Positions 47,701 through 54,657 of a stretch of 64,000 bases of DNA are shown here, one piece after another (positions within the stretch are counted from its first letter, which is position 1; each line of letters begins with the position of its first letter). Under the pieces are notes generated by a model. It worked only from the letters and a program-made list of their open reading frames with translations, was not told where the DNA came from and searched no databases. The translations under genes were made by a program, and so were the position numbers. Source of the stretch: Bacteroides zoogleoformans (GTDB lineage: Bacteria > Bacteroidota > Bacteroidia > Bacteroidales > Bacteroidaceae); NCBI RefSeq assembly GCF_002998435.1, contig NZ_CP027231.1:2025001-2089000 (forward strand). The letters run 5' to 3'.

Positions 47701-48844
47701 CGTGCGTAAATCGGTCGTAGTGATTCAGCCCGCCACCTTCGGTGCCTATCCAAAGATTGCCGTACTTATCTTCCACAGTGCGCCCTACTACAGGGTTACT
47801 CAATCCTTTCTTTTCGATGGGTGAGTAGGTGTAGCGATTGTATATGTCATACTCCGGATTGAAGTAGTTGACGCCTCCGAAGTAAGTGCCCAGCCATAGT
47901 GTGCCCTGATTGTCTTTTACGATGCACCAGATGGAGGAATGTGTCAATCCTTCGCTTCGTTCGTCGCCGGCAGTGTGGTTTTGGAAAGTTCCCGTGCTTT
48001 TGTCGTACCGGTTCAGTCCGTTGAAGGTTCCTATCCAGATGTTGCCTTGATTGTCCTCGCAACATGCCCTGACGAAGTTGGACGAGAGACTGTGCGGATT
48101 CTTGCTGTCGTAAGCGAAGGTTTCGATTGTGCCGTCTGTCTTCACATGGTGAAGTCCTTCTTCCCAGCTTCCTATCCACAATTCGTTCCGGCTGTCGCAG
48201 TAGATGCTGGTGATATTCCCTGCCGGAATGGGGTGGGCCAGTGTCTTGTCGGTCAGGTTCAAGCGGTATACACCATCGTTGGTAGTGCCTATCCACAAGT
48301 GGTTCCGGTCTATGTGCATGCAAAAGATATCAATGCCTCCGGCGGGTACCTGATAGTAGAGATCGAAATTCCCTGTCTGTTCGTTATAACGGTATATTTC
48401 GTTTTTCTTTCCGATGAAAAGGGCGTTTTTGTAGTAGATGCTGTTGATGTTCCCTTGCAGTAAAGTGGTGAATCGCCGGGTGGCGAGATTGAACTCGGCC
48501 ACGCCCTCGGTGCAGAGCAGGTAGATTTTTCCATTCTCATTACCGGTCAGACGCAGTACGGTATTGCAGAAGAGGCTGTACGGATCATTTTTCCGCAGCT
48601 TGTAGGTCTGTATCTCTTTTCCGTCATATCGGTTCAGTCCTTCGCGCGTTCCAATCCACAGCACACCGCCCTCATCGATGTAAAGGCTGTTTACGGAGAA
48701 TTGCGACAACCCGTCGTCGGTAGTCAGATGATTGAAAGAAATGTTTTGCCCTTGCAGGGCAATGGCAACCATGCTCCATAGGATGGTCAGCAACAAGATG
48801 GTAAACTTTCGCACTTTTTCGGATGGTTTTAAGGTTTCCGTCAC
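44786..48844 (-). CDS. Hybrid two-component system regulator (HTCS) of the chondroitin sulfate locus
   Basis: 1352 residues. The only start in frame before the signal segment (KFTILLLTILWSMVAIALQ) is GTG at 48844. Two Reg_prop propellers (about 35-690), Y_Y_Y domain (about 715-780), a membrane helix (about 790-810), HisKA with His842 (NISHEFRTPL), HATPase_c (with RVTDTGSGI and GTGIGLALTKG), receiver with Asp1152 (VSDVVMPRMSG) and AraC-type helix-turn-helix at the C-terminus. Related HTCS proteins respond to unsaturated glycosaminoglycan disaccharides. It lies beside the sulfatase and PL8 genes on the same strand and divergent from the kinase gene. Confidence 0.95.
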   Translation of the reverse strand: MTETLKPSEKVRKFTILLLTILWSMVAIALQGQNISFNHLTTDDGLSQFSVNSLYIDEGGVLWIGTREGLNRYDGKEIQTYKLRKNDPYSLFCNTVLRLTGNENGKIYLLCTEGVAEFNLATRRFTTLLQGNINSIYYKNALFIGKKNEIYRYNEQTGNFDLYYQVPAGGIDIFCMHIDRNHLWIGTTNDGVYRLNLTDKTLAHPIPAGNITSIYCDSRNELWIGSWEEGLHHVKTDGTIETFAYDSKNPHSLSSNFVRACCEDNQGNIWIGTFNGLNRYDKSTGTFQNHTAGDERSEGLTHSSIWCIVKDNQGTLWLGTYFGGVNYFNPEYDIYNRYTYSPIEKKGLSNPVVGRTVEDKYGNLWIGTEGGGLNHYDRFTHEFKWFRPGGPNSISQNNVKALYYDPSKEIIWIGTHLGGLNKLDIRSGRFTHYRTNPGNTESLPSDIIRDIAPYRDSLIVATQNGICLFNPADGKCRQLFKDSKEGRSIKMVADITFDDKGTLWIAATGEGVFSYRFDSGQLTNYRHDSAHPHSISNNNVNNIMQDSKGNLWFATSGSGLDLYHPSSNDFENFDQEQNGLASDCIYEVCQSPTSGQLLIITNEGFSIFDQNSRRFRNYSAENGFPLTSVNENALCVTRDGEIFLGGTQGMISFHETELNFTPKPYNIILSRLIVNGDEIQVGDETGILEKALSCTREITLNADQSMFSIEFATSNYVAANKDDIIYKLEGFSNDWNSTRGLNNITYTNLNAGTYTLLIKPSGKDESLCPQVSLTIRVLPPYYKTPLAYLLYLLVTGGLLWYLVRTYKTRIKLRESLKYEQKHIRDVETLNQSKLRFFTNISHEFRTPLTLIVAQVETLMQLQNFTPGIYNKVLSIYKNSIQLRELITELLDFRKQEQGHMKIKVSPHNIVDFLYENYLLFLEYASTKQIDFLFEKETDEMEVWYDQKQMQKVINNLLSNAFKHTKAEGCITLSIRSEENLIVIRVTDTGSGIDTDKVDKIFDRFYQIDPTDSTDADKTGTGIGLALTKGIVELHHGSIRVESEPGKGASFIVSLQRGNAQFDEEQISNNPDSVQQIETSLPENDAFLKAEIEENVPNKRLPDATILIVEDNESIRQMLAALFKPFYEVLTAADGEEGLELVQNHMPHIVVSDVVMPRMSGTELCKRIKSDFNTCHIPVVLLTARTAIEQNIEGLRIGADDYITKPFNTGLLISRCNNLVNSRILLQEKFSKQPQATARMLATNPIDKEILDRATAIIEQHLDDTSFNVNVFAREMMMARTNLFTKLKAITGQTPNDFILTIRLKKGALMLRNNPELNVTEISDKIGFSSPRYFSKCFKEVYQVSPLVYRKGE

Positions 48845-48971
48845 AAATATAGTTATAAATTGTGCATAAAGACTTAATTTGTATGGCGGTTTTTGAGCTT
48901 ATGTTTGCTTAAATGTATAATTTTGTATGCTCGTCGAACGATTATTGCCTTTTGGGATTCATCGAAGCACG

Positions 48972-48979
48972 TATCTTTG
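48972..48979 (+). promoter_or_regulatory. Promoter of the kinase gene
   Basis: TATCTTTG matches TAnnTTTG, 28 bp before the start codon, with TTTG at 48951-48954 17 bp upstream as -33. Confidence 0.6.
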
Positions 48980-49006
48980 TAAGCAGTTTATTAATACATA
49001 ATCATT

Positions 49007-50089
49007 ATGAAAGACCTTTTATCTATTGTATCTCATTTTCAATTGAAGGGAACGACCGAGGCTGTCAGCCCTTTGGGCTCCGGACTGATTAACGACACGT
49101 ATAAAGTGACCACTGTCGAGGCGGATACTCCGGACTATGTGTTGCAGCGTGTCAATCATGCCATCTTCCGCGATGTAGATATGTTGCAGGCCAATATCGA
49201 AGCCGTCACCCGCCATATCCGCAAGAAGCTGGAGCAGCAGGGAGAGACGGACGTCGAACGTAAAGTGCTGCATTTCCTTCCTGCTGATACGGGTAAGACC
49301 TATTGGCACGACGGTGAGAATTATTGGCGCATGATGGTGTTCATTCCCCGTGCCAAGACCTACGAGACTGTCAACCCCGAATATTCCTGTTTCGCAGGTA
49401 GTGCCTTTGGTCACTTCCAAGCCATGCTGGCCGACATTCCGGATGCGTTGGGCGAGACCATTCCCGATTTCCACAACATGGAGTTCCGTCTGAAGCAGCT
49501 TCGCGAAGCTGTGACAGCCGATGCCGCCGGCCGGGTGGGAGAGGTTCGTCCGTTGCTTGACGAACTGGAGAAGCGTGCCGACGAGATGTGCAAGGCCGAG
49601 CGCTTGCACCGCGAGGGACGTTTGCCCAAGCGCGTGTGCCACTGCGATACGAAAGTGAATAACATGATGTTTGATGAGGACGGAACGGTGCTTTGCGTCA
49701 TCGACCTCGACACCGTGATGCCCAGCTTCGTTTTCTCCGACTACGGCGACTTCCTCCGTTCAGCTGCCAACAACGGTTTGGAAGACGACCCGAACCTTGA
49801 GAACGTGAACTTCAACATGAATATTTTCCGTGCCTTCACCAAAGGTTATCTGGAGTCTGCGAAGAGTTTCCTGCTACCTGTCGAGATAGAGAATCTGCCA
49901 TACGCTGCCGCCTTGTTCCCCTACATGCAGTGTGTGCGCTTTTTGGGCGACTATATCAACGGCGACACTTATTACAAAATCCGCTATCCGGAGCACAACC
50001 TTGTGCGTGCCAAAGCACAGTTTAAGTTGCTGCAAAGTGTGGAAGAGCATACACCGGAGATGAAAAGCTTTATTGCTTCATGTCTTTGA
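49007..50089 (+). CDS. N-acetylhexosamine 1-kinase-like phosphotransferase (APH fold)
   Basis: 360 residues, the same length class as NahK kinases (about 359). The aminoglycoside phosphotransferase fold is shown by the catalytic HCDTKVNNMMFD (about 215-226), in which Asp is the base, and by the metal-binding DLDT (about 235). No signal peptide, so cytoplasmic. NahK phosphorylates GlcNAc or GalNAc at C1 for salvage; relatives in Bacteroides are annotated as MdsC or as hypothetical kinases. Lying between the chondroitin regulator and the GH88/sulfatase pair, it may phosphorylate GalNAc released from chondroitin. That role is inferred. Confidence 0.75.
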   Translation: MKDLLSIVSHFQLKGTTEAVSPLGSGLINDTYKVTTVEADTPDYVLQRVNHAIFRDVDMLQANIEAVTRHIRKKLEQQGETDVERKVLHFLPADTGKTYWHDGENYWRMMVFIPRAKTYETVNPEYSCFAGSAFGHFQAMLADIPDALGETIPDFHNMEFRLKQLREAVTADAAGRVGEVRPLLDELEKRADEMCKAERLHREGRLPKRVCHCDTKVNNMMFDEDGTVLCVIDLDTVMPSFVFSDYGDFLRSAANNGLEDDPNLENVNFNMNIFRAFTKGYLESAKSFLLPVEIENLPYAAALFPYMQCVRFLGDYINGDTYYKIRYPEHNLVRAKAQFKLLQSVEEHTPEMKSFIASCL

Positions 50090-50162
50090 AAAAGTATCTT
50101 ATAACGACAACGGCGGCACTTTGCGTGCTGTCGTTGTCTGCCATAACCCCCAAGTGAACAGA

Positions 50163-50813
50163 ATGAAAGAATTAAAAGTGAAGAAAGTGAGTGCGGCAAA
50201 CATTCTTGTGGAATCGGTTCCTGCGCTCCTGGATAAAGAAAAGGTGGCTTTTCAGCCGGTCAATATGGTGAACTGGTCGGCATTTCCTTACTGTCCCGAC
50301 GTGGAATTTCGCATAGCCTATACCCGGGATGCAATCTTGCTACACTTTAAGGTGAGAGAAAAGAGCGTGCGTGCGGTGGCAGGACACGACAACGGTTCCG
50401 TTTGGGAAGATGCCTGTGTGGAGTTCTTTTCCATACCTGCGGATGATGGAGTGTACTATAACGTAGAATGCAACTGTGTAGGCACACTGCTTGTGGGCGC
50501 CGGTGCCGGTCGAGAGAATCGTCGTCATGCTCCGCAGGAAGTGATGGATAAGGTGCAACGTTGGTCGTCTCTGGGACGCAAAGGTTTTGAAGAGCGGGTA
50601 GGCGAGTGTAGCTGGGAAGTAGCACTGGTGATTCCCTACACCACTTTCTTTTTGCATCACATCACTTCGCCGGATGGAAAGAACATTCGTGCCAATTTCT
50701 ATAAATGCGGTGACAAGCTCTGCACTCCGCACTTCCTCTCTTGGAATCCCATCGAAGTGGAAAACCCCGACTTCCACCGTCCGGATTTCTTCGGAGTGCT
50801 GAAGATGGAGTAA
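50163..50813 (+). CDS. CBM9-like (DOMON-type) carbohydrate-binding protein
   Basis: 216 residues from ATG 50163. The sequence resembles the carbohydrate-binding CBM9-like fold, with FRIAYTRDAILLHFKVRE, NGSVWEDACVEFFSIP and YYNVECNCVGTLL as the conserved strands. No signal peptide is visible, so it appears cytoplasmic, which is odd for a sugar-binding module. It is 73 bp after the kinase gene in the same direction and may be co-transcribed. The longer frame from 50073 overlaps the kinase and is rejected. Function unknown. Confidence 0.65.
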   Translation: MKELKVKKVSAANILVESVPALLDKEKVAFQPVNMVNWSAFPYCPDVEFRIAYTRDAILLHFKVREKSVRAVAGHDNGSVWEDACVEFFSIPADDGVYYNVECNCVGTLLVGAGAGRENRRHAPQEVMDKVQRWSSLGRKGFEERVGECSWEVALVIPYTTFFLHHITSPDGKNIRANFYKCGDKLCTPHFLSWNPIEVENPDFHRPDFFGVLKME

Positions 50814-50833
50814 GGAAGCATGATATATCTGAC

Positions 50834-51253
50834 CTATGCTCTATATTCGAACACGTAAACGGCATCTTTCATCCTTACCACTACATCGGCGCGGCCCATG
50901 GCGCTCTTCACCTCGGCATCCACATACTGCCCCATGAGGCGGAATAGCGGGTAGAAGACCGTCTGATAGTGCTTCTCCGTCTTGTTCTCCAAATCGTGGA
51001 GAATGGAGGCGAAGAAGGAGCGTGTGCGCTCCAGACAGCTCTCAATGTCACCCTTGCGCAACTGCTCAAAATTCTGTATCCCTATCGGGAATCTTCTGTA
51101 ATCTTCCAGCATATCTAAACAAAGGTTATCGGTAGTATCGAAAACAAAGATAATCCGTTCCTCCGTATAGAAGCCGCTTTGAGAAGGATCGAATGAGTTG
51201 GCGACTGAAATGGTTTCAGTCCCTGAGTGAAAAGGGTTCAGTCTCCGACTCAT
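50834..51253 (-). pseudogene. Remnant of an AAA-ATPase-like/PD-(D/E)XK nuclease family gene
   Basis: About 110 residues (roughly 50834-51165) match the C-terminal nuclease portion of the Bacteroidetes family with an AAA-ATPase-like N-terminal domain: EKHYQTVFYPLFRLMGQYVDAEV, SAMGRADVVV and AVYVFEYR. The full proteins exceed 500 residues. Here the ATPase-like domain is missing and the frame stops at FEYRA, where intact members continue with a Lys or Leu and more sequence. The apparent N-terminus comes from the repeat array at 51203-51290 and is not coding. These genes are common and often decayed in Bacteroides. Confidence 0.75.
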
Positions 51254-51290
51254 TCCTATTCAGTCAGGGACTGAATCAAAAGGTGTCGGT
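51203..51290. repeat. 22-bp tandem palindrome array (array 6)
   Basis: Units start at 51203, 51225, 51247 and 51269. The first reads GACTGAAATGGTTTCAGTC, with ACTGAAA and TTTCAGT as inverted repeat; the others (GAGTGAAAAGGGTTCAGTC, GACTCATTCCTATTCAGTC, GACTGAATC) keep the arms approximately. It partly overlaps the open frame of the nuclease remnant. The rest of 51254-51522 holds a copy of the dispersed motif and no recognisable gene. Confidence 0.88.
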
Positions 51291-51449
51291 AAGCGACTGG
51301 GAATTGTCTTCAATATGTAAAATAAAATCAAAGAAAAAGACATCCCTTTGAAAGTTTATGCCGCAGAAACTGTTTCTGATGATACGGTCTCAACCCCGAT
51401 ATCGTAATTTTTAGAACTTTCCTTGTTCTGTTTGCTTCAACCTTTATGA

Positions 51450-51481
51450 GTGAGGTTATCATAAGCTCTTATCCCGAACTC
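51450..51481. repeat. Copy 2 of the dispersed intergenic motif
   Basis: GTGAGGTTATC at 51450-51460 and CTTATCCCGAACTC at 51468-51481, 7 bp apart, match the two halves at 9841-9875. In both cases a 22-bp array lies within about 160 bp. Confidence 0.6.
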
Positions 51482-51522
51482 GCATCGTTAGATTGTCTGA
51501 TATGAGATGATAACGATTTGTT

Positions 51523-52389
51523 TCACTTCCGTCCCATCACTGACGTCATGGGCGAGCGATTGCCCTGCACCCTCTTGAGAAATGCCTTGGCAGAGCCGAA
51601 ATTCAGATACATGTCCAAACGGATGGGGAGGTGGTTTTTATCATCGGACACAAAGAAAGTGATGATCTCTTTCTCCTTGCCTTTTTTGTACTCTACGAAT
51701 GAGAATACAAGACAGCGGTAGATCGTGTCGTTATTGGCTTCTACATTTTCTTTGCCGCGATAGATCAAGGTCTGTTCCTCTACTTCTCGCCCCGTAGCCA
51801 TGGGGAAACGTATCTTTTGTCCCACTTTGTAGTCTTTCGGATCGTAGGAGCGTGCCTGTGCCAGAATGCTCAGCATGTCGAAGATGCAACGGCTGTCGCT
51901 GTATTCCATTTCCTGGCTTTCACGAATGGGATTGCGCCAGATGCGGCGTTGCTTCACTTTCGATAAACCGTTCTCGTAGGAAAACCAAGCCTCGTCCACC
52001 GTGTGCCGACTGCCCTCTTCAGCCGCCTTGCGAAAGTAGAGTGGCTCCAACCGATCGCTGACGTAGCAAGTCAGTGTGTCGCGCATCTTGAAGAAGAAAT
52101 CAGTCTGTTTGCTGCCTACAGAGAGCAGGTTGAAGCGATATGCCGGTTTGGACTGATAGGTGGTGGCATTTGTCGTAAGGCTGGCTGTACCCACCTTCTT
52201 CCAAATGAATTTCCAATTGAAGTATAAATCGTACATCACATGTTCGCCCGATTGGAAAGCTTCATTCTTGGCGGTGCATTGGGCACGTGCAGATGAGAAA
52301 ACCATCAGGCAGAGTAGTCCCATCGTCAGCAGTAGATGCAGGGAGCCTCTTTTAGTAGCTGTAACCTCTTCCGCTGTTTCCCCGCACAT
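51523..52389 (-). CDS. DUF3108 domain protein, exported
   Basis: About 288 residues from ATG 52389; ATG 52323 is also possible and 52452 would extend deep into the upstream gene. A signal peptide (LLLTMGLLCLMVFSSARAQ) precedes a body with family features GEHVMYDLYFNWKFIWKKVG, DRLEPLYFRK and FFVSDDKNHLPIRLDMYLNFG. DUF3108 proteins are Bacteroidetes and proteobacterial periplasmic proteins without a known reaction. The start overlaps the 3' end of the Ig-like lipoprotein gene, so the two are translated from one mRNA. Confidence 0.8.
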   Translation of the reverse strand: MCGETAEEVTATKRGSLHLLLTMGLLCLMVFSSARAQCTAKNEAFQSGEHVMYDLYFNWKFIWKKVGTASLTTNATTYQSKPAYRFNLLSVGSKQTDFFFKMRDTLTCYVSDRLEPLYFRKAAEEGSRHTVDEAWFSYENGLSKVKQRRIWRNPIRESQEMEYSDSRCIFDMLSILAQARSYDPKDYKVGQKIRFPMATGREVEEQTLIYRGKENVEANNDTIYRCLVFSFVEYKKGKEKEIITFFVSDDKNHLPIRLDMYLNFGSAKAFLKRVQGNRSPMTSVMGRK

Positions 52390-54319
52390 TGCTGTTGCGA
52401 GTACCGTTGGTGCGATTGCTGTTTCTGTTTCTTTTCTTGTCTTTGTCTTCATCCGGTTTTTGTTTTTTTAGTTCATCCGGTTTCTGCTTATCGAGAGGTT
52501 TGGCTTCGACATCCCATTCCTGAGTCAGGTCGAAGTTTGCTTTCAGTTCCAGCAGCATCGGATAGTAATAGACCATTTCCGGCTGGCGTTTCTCGGCATA
52601 GTTTCCTGTATCCCACACACCGTTGCCGTTTGCATCGTTTATCAGTCTCGCCCCATACTTGTCAGGAGCGAGGAAGTAGAAGTCGGCCTTTCCGTCAGTC
52701 ACCGGCACTGTGCGCACCACGTTGTCTTGCCCATTGAGCAACTCGACGAAAGCCGGTGAACCGGCACCGTGTACATTGAAAAAAATCTGTCCGTATTCTT
52801 CCAATTTCTTGGCTTTGAACTCCTTCTTTATCTTATCTGTGTGTAATCCGTACAATCCACCTATGGCTGCGGAATCTACCTCGAAGCTGTACGATTTGTC
52901 CGGCTCCCACTCTGCATAAATGTTATACTGTTTCAAGTCGGCCGAATCGCGTGCCAAGTCGAAGGGGATTTCTTTCCACAACGAATCAACTTTCTCTTTC
53001 AGGTGGAGAGCAGTGGTGTCTATCCTGGCCACCGGCTCCTTGAAGGAGAGTGTGATGCAATCGTATACATCCATGGCCGAAGGGGCATATACATCGGTCT
53101 GCAAGAATTCCACAAGCTCCGGTTCTGTATCTCCTTTATCGTTTTTCTTCTTTCTCTTTTCGCGTTCTTTCTGCTCTTTTTCTTTGGCTTCTTGCTTTTG
53201 CTTCAGCTGCTTGGCGTAGGTAAGCTTGGCCAGTACGGTCAGGGTATCGGTGCGTGGAACCAATAGTTTTAGGCTATCAGTGTAGAGGTAGGTGATGCTC
53301 ATCTTCAAAGAGTCTTGTCGGTAGATTAGTGAATCTTTTATCCAATAGCAGAGGGTATCGTTGCGTCCGGTAATGTTTTCTACGATGAACGCGTCTCTAT
53401 CGTCAAAGTTCAACCCCTTCAGCAAGGGAGGCTCGGCGGCAGGAGCGGAGAAAAAGAGCGAAAACTTTTCAGGTGTCAGTCGTTCGTATTTCAGGAATCG
53501 TTGTGAAAAGTTAGGCTCCTTGAAGCTGCGCAGCAAGAGGTTATCCGGCAGGTAGTGCGTATATTCTTTCTCTATAATCGTATCGACGGTCAGAGAGTCT
53601 ATCCATGTGGTGTCTTGGCGCATGCGCCGCTCCATGGAGGGAATAACCAATGAGTCGTTGTAGGCAATGATTTCGGTGGGTTGCGAGTAGGCAAAGTTCT
53701 GGTCGGCGTCGTGCAGGGCATAGATGCGATAACTGCCGGGAGCCACCCCGCGAATGGAGAAATGTCCGCGGCTGTCCGTACGTCCCACTCGTTCGAACGG
53801 TAGCTTGGTGAAAGCCGAATCGGATAGGTTGGAATGTAATCCTACAAGCAAACCCTTGACCGGTTCGAGATTGAAGGCATTCAGCAATGTGCCCGCCACA
53901 GCCATAGAGTCCAGACGGTTGCCGGTGGAAAAAGAGTATGAGAAATTCTCCAGCGGATTGTTCTCGTTGTTGTCCTGAATGGCATCGCCGAAGTCGAAGG
54001 TATAAGTGACATTTTCTTTCAACGTGTCTTGCAGTGTGATGACCACCTTTTTACCGGTGGATTTTATTTCGGGCTGCTGCACCTGCGGAGGAGAAATCAC
54101 AATCTTCTCGTTCGGTTTGTCCAACTTGATGAATTCGTCGAACTCAAGCACAATTCTGTTCTTTCGGACATGAAGTGCACCCTGCGCCGGGTTGCCGCCA
54201 AGGAAACGGGGAGGTGTTTCGTCTATCGGTCCACCTTCTATCCGACCCACGCTTGCACAAGAGTAGAGCACGGCTAGTACAACCAGTGGTATGTAGAGTT
54301 TACGGAAGATTCTTTTCAT
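52352..54319 (-). CDS. Ig-like domain lipoprotein conserved in Bacteroidetes
   Basis: 655 residues with lipobox Cys near residue 21 (LAVLYSC). An N-terminal SbsA-like Ig domain (about 30-130, ETPPRFLGGNPAQGA, VTYTFDFGDAIQDNNENNP) precedes a carboxypeptidase-like Ig fold (about 140-220, GHFSIRGVAPGSYRIYALHD). A charged stretch of Lys and Glu at about 365-400 is likely coiled coil. The C-terminus is low complexity, rich in Asn, Arg and Gly. A widespread Bacteroidetes envelope lipoprotein of unknown role. It overlaps the following DUF3108 gene by 38 bp if that starts at 52389. Confidence 0.82.
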   Translation of the reverse strand: MKRIFRKLYIPLVVLAVLYSCASVGRIEGGPIDETPPRFLGGNPAQGALHVRKNRIVLEFDEFIKLDKPNEKIVISPPQVQQPEIKSTGKKVVITLQDTLKENVTYTFDFGDAIQDNNENNPLENFSYSFSTGNRLDSMAVAGTLLNAFNLEPVKGLLVGLHSNLSDSAFTKLPFERVGRTDSRGHFSIRGVAPGSYRIYALHDADQNFAYSQPTEIIAYNDSLVIPSMERRMRQDTTWIDSLTVDTIIEKEYTHYLPDNLLLRSFKEPNFSQRFLKYERLTPEKFSLFFSAPAAEPPLLKGLNFDDRDAFIVENITGRNDTLCYWIKDSLIYRQDSLKMSITYLYTDSLKLLVPRTDTLTVLAKLTYAKQLKQKQEAKEKEQKEREKRKKKNDKGDTEPELVEFLQTDVYAPSAMDVYDCITLSFKEPVARIDTTALHLKEKVDSLWKEIPFDLARDSADLKQYNIYAEWEPDKSYSFEVDSAAIGGLYGLHTDKIKKEFKAKKLEEYGQIFFNVHGAGSPAFVELLNGQDNVVRTVPVTDGKADFYFLAPDKYGARLINDANGNGVWDTGNYAEKRQPEMVYYYPMLLELKANFDLTQEWDVEAKPLDKQKPDELKKQKPDEDKDKKRNRNSNRTNGTRNSNVRGNSGRGYSY

Positions 54320-54331
54320 CGCATGAGGCGT

Positions 54332-54568
54332 TTAATTCTTTATCATGCCACAAAAATAAAGTTTATCCTGCAATATTCCTCTATGGTTTAGCGTATTTTC
54401 ACCTAACGGACGCCTTTTGCGGCAAGAAAGACATCGGAACTGTTCCAATATTTTATCCTTATCACCGGAGGTATAGTCAAACAGTATCTTCTCCACACCT
54501 ACTTCGTGTTTGTAGGTATGGAGAAAGTGCAGGGCGGATACGAAGTGTAAAATAACGATTTTGTCCAT
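54332..54568 (-). other. Uncertain 78-codon frame with a strong internal hairpin
   Basis: An open frame on the same strand as the Ig-like lipoprotein, ending 13 bp before it. CTCCACACCTAC (54491-54502) pairs with GTAGGTATGGAG (54512-54523) with one mismatch, which suggests a structured 5' leader rather than coding DNA. The predicted peptide (four Cys residues, no domain) is not recognised. I lean towards leader RNA. The rest of 54320-54657 holds only the GH88 promoter. Confidence 0.25.
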
Positions 54569-54609
54569 TAATTGAATTATTTAGGAGGGTATAGTGGCTG
54601 TCTTTGTGA

Positions 54610-54617
54610 TACCTTTG
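54610..54617 (+). promoter_or_regulatory. -7 element of the GH88-sulfatase operon
   Basis: TACCTTTG matches TAnnTTTG, 41 bp before the GH88 start. No good -33 is visible, which fits an activator-dependent promoter such as one driven by an HTCS. Confidence 0.55.
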
Positions 54618-54657
54618 CAAATAGAAAAAAAGTCATAAACCATAATAACCCTTTATC

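Noticed and set aside
51321..51407. 28-codon stop-bounded run on the + strand with protein-like composition
   Set aside because: No start codon, no recognised family and too short; it could be a decayed gene end but this cannot be supported.
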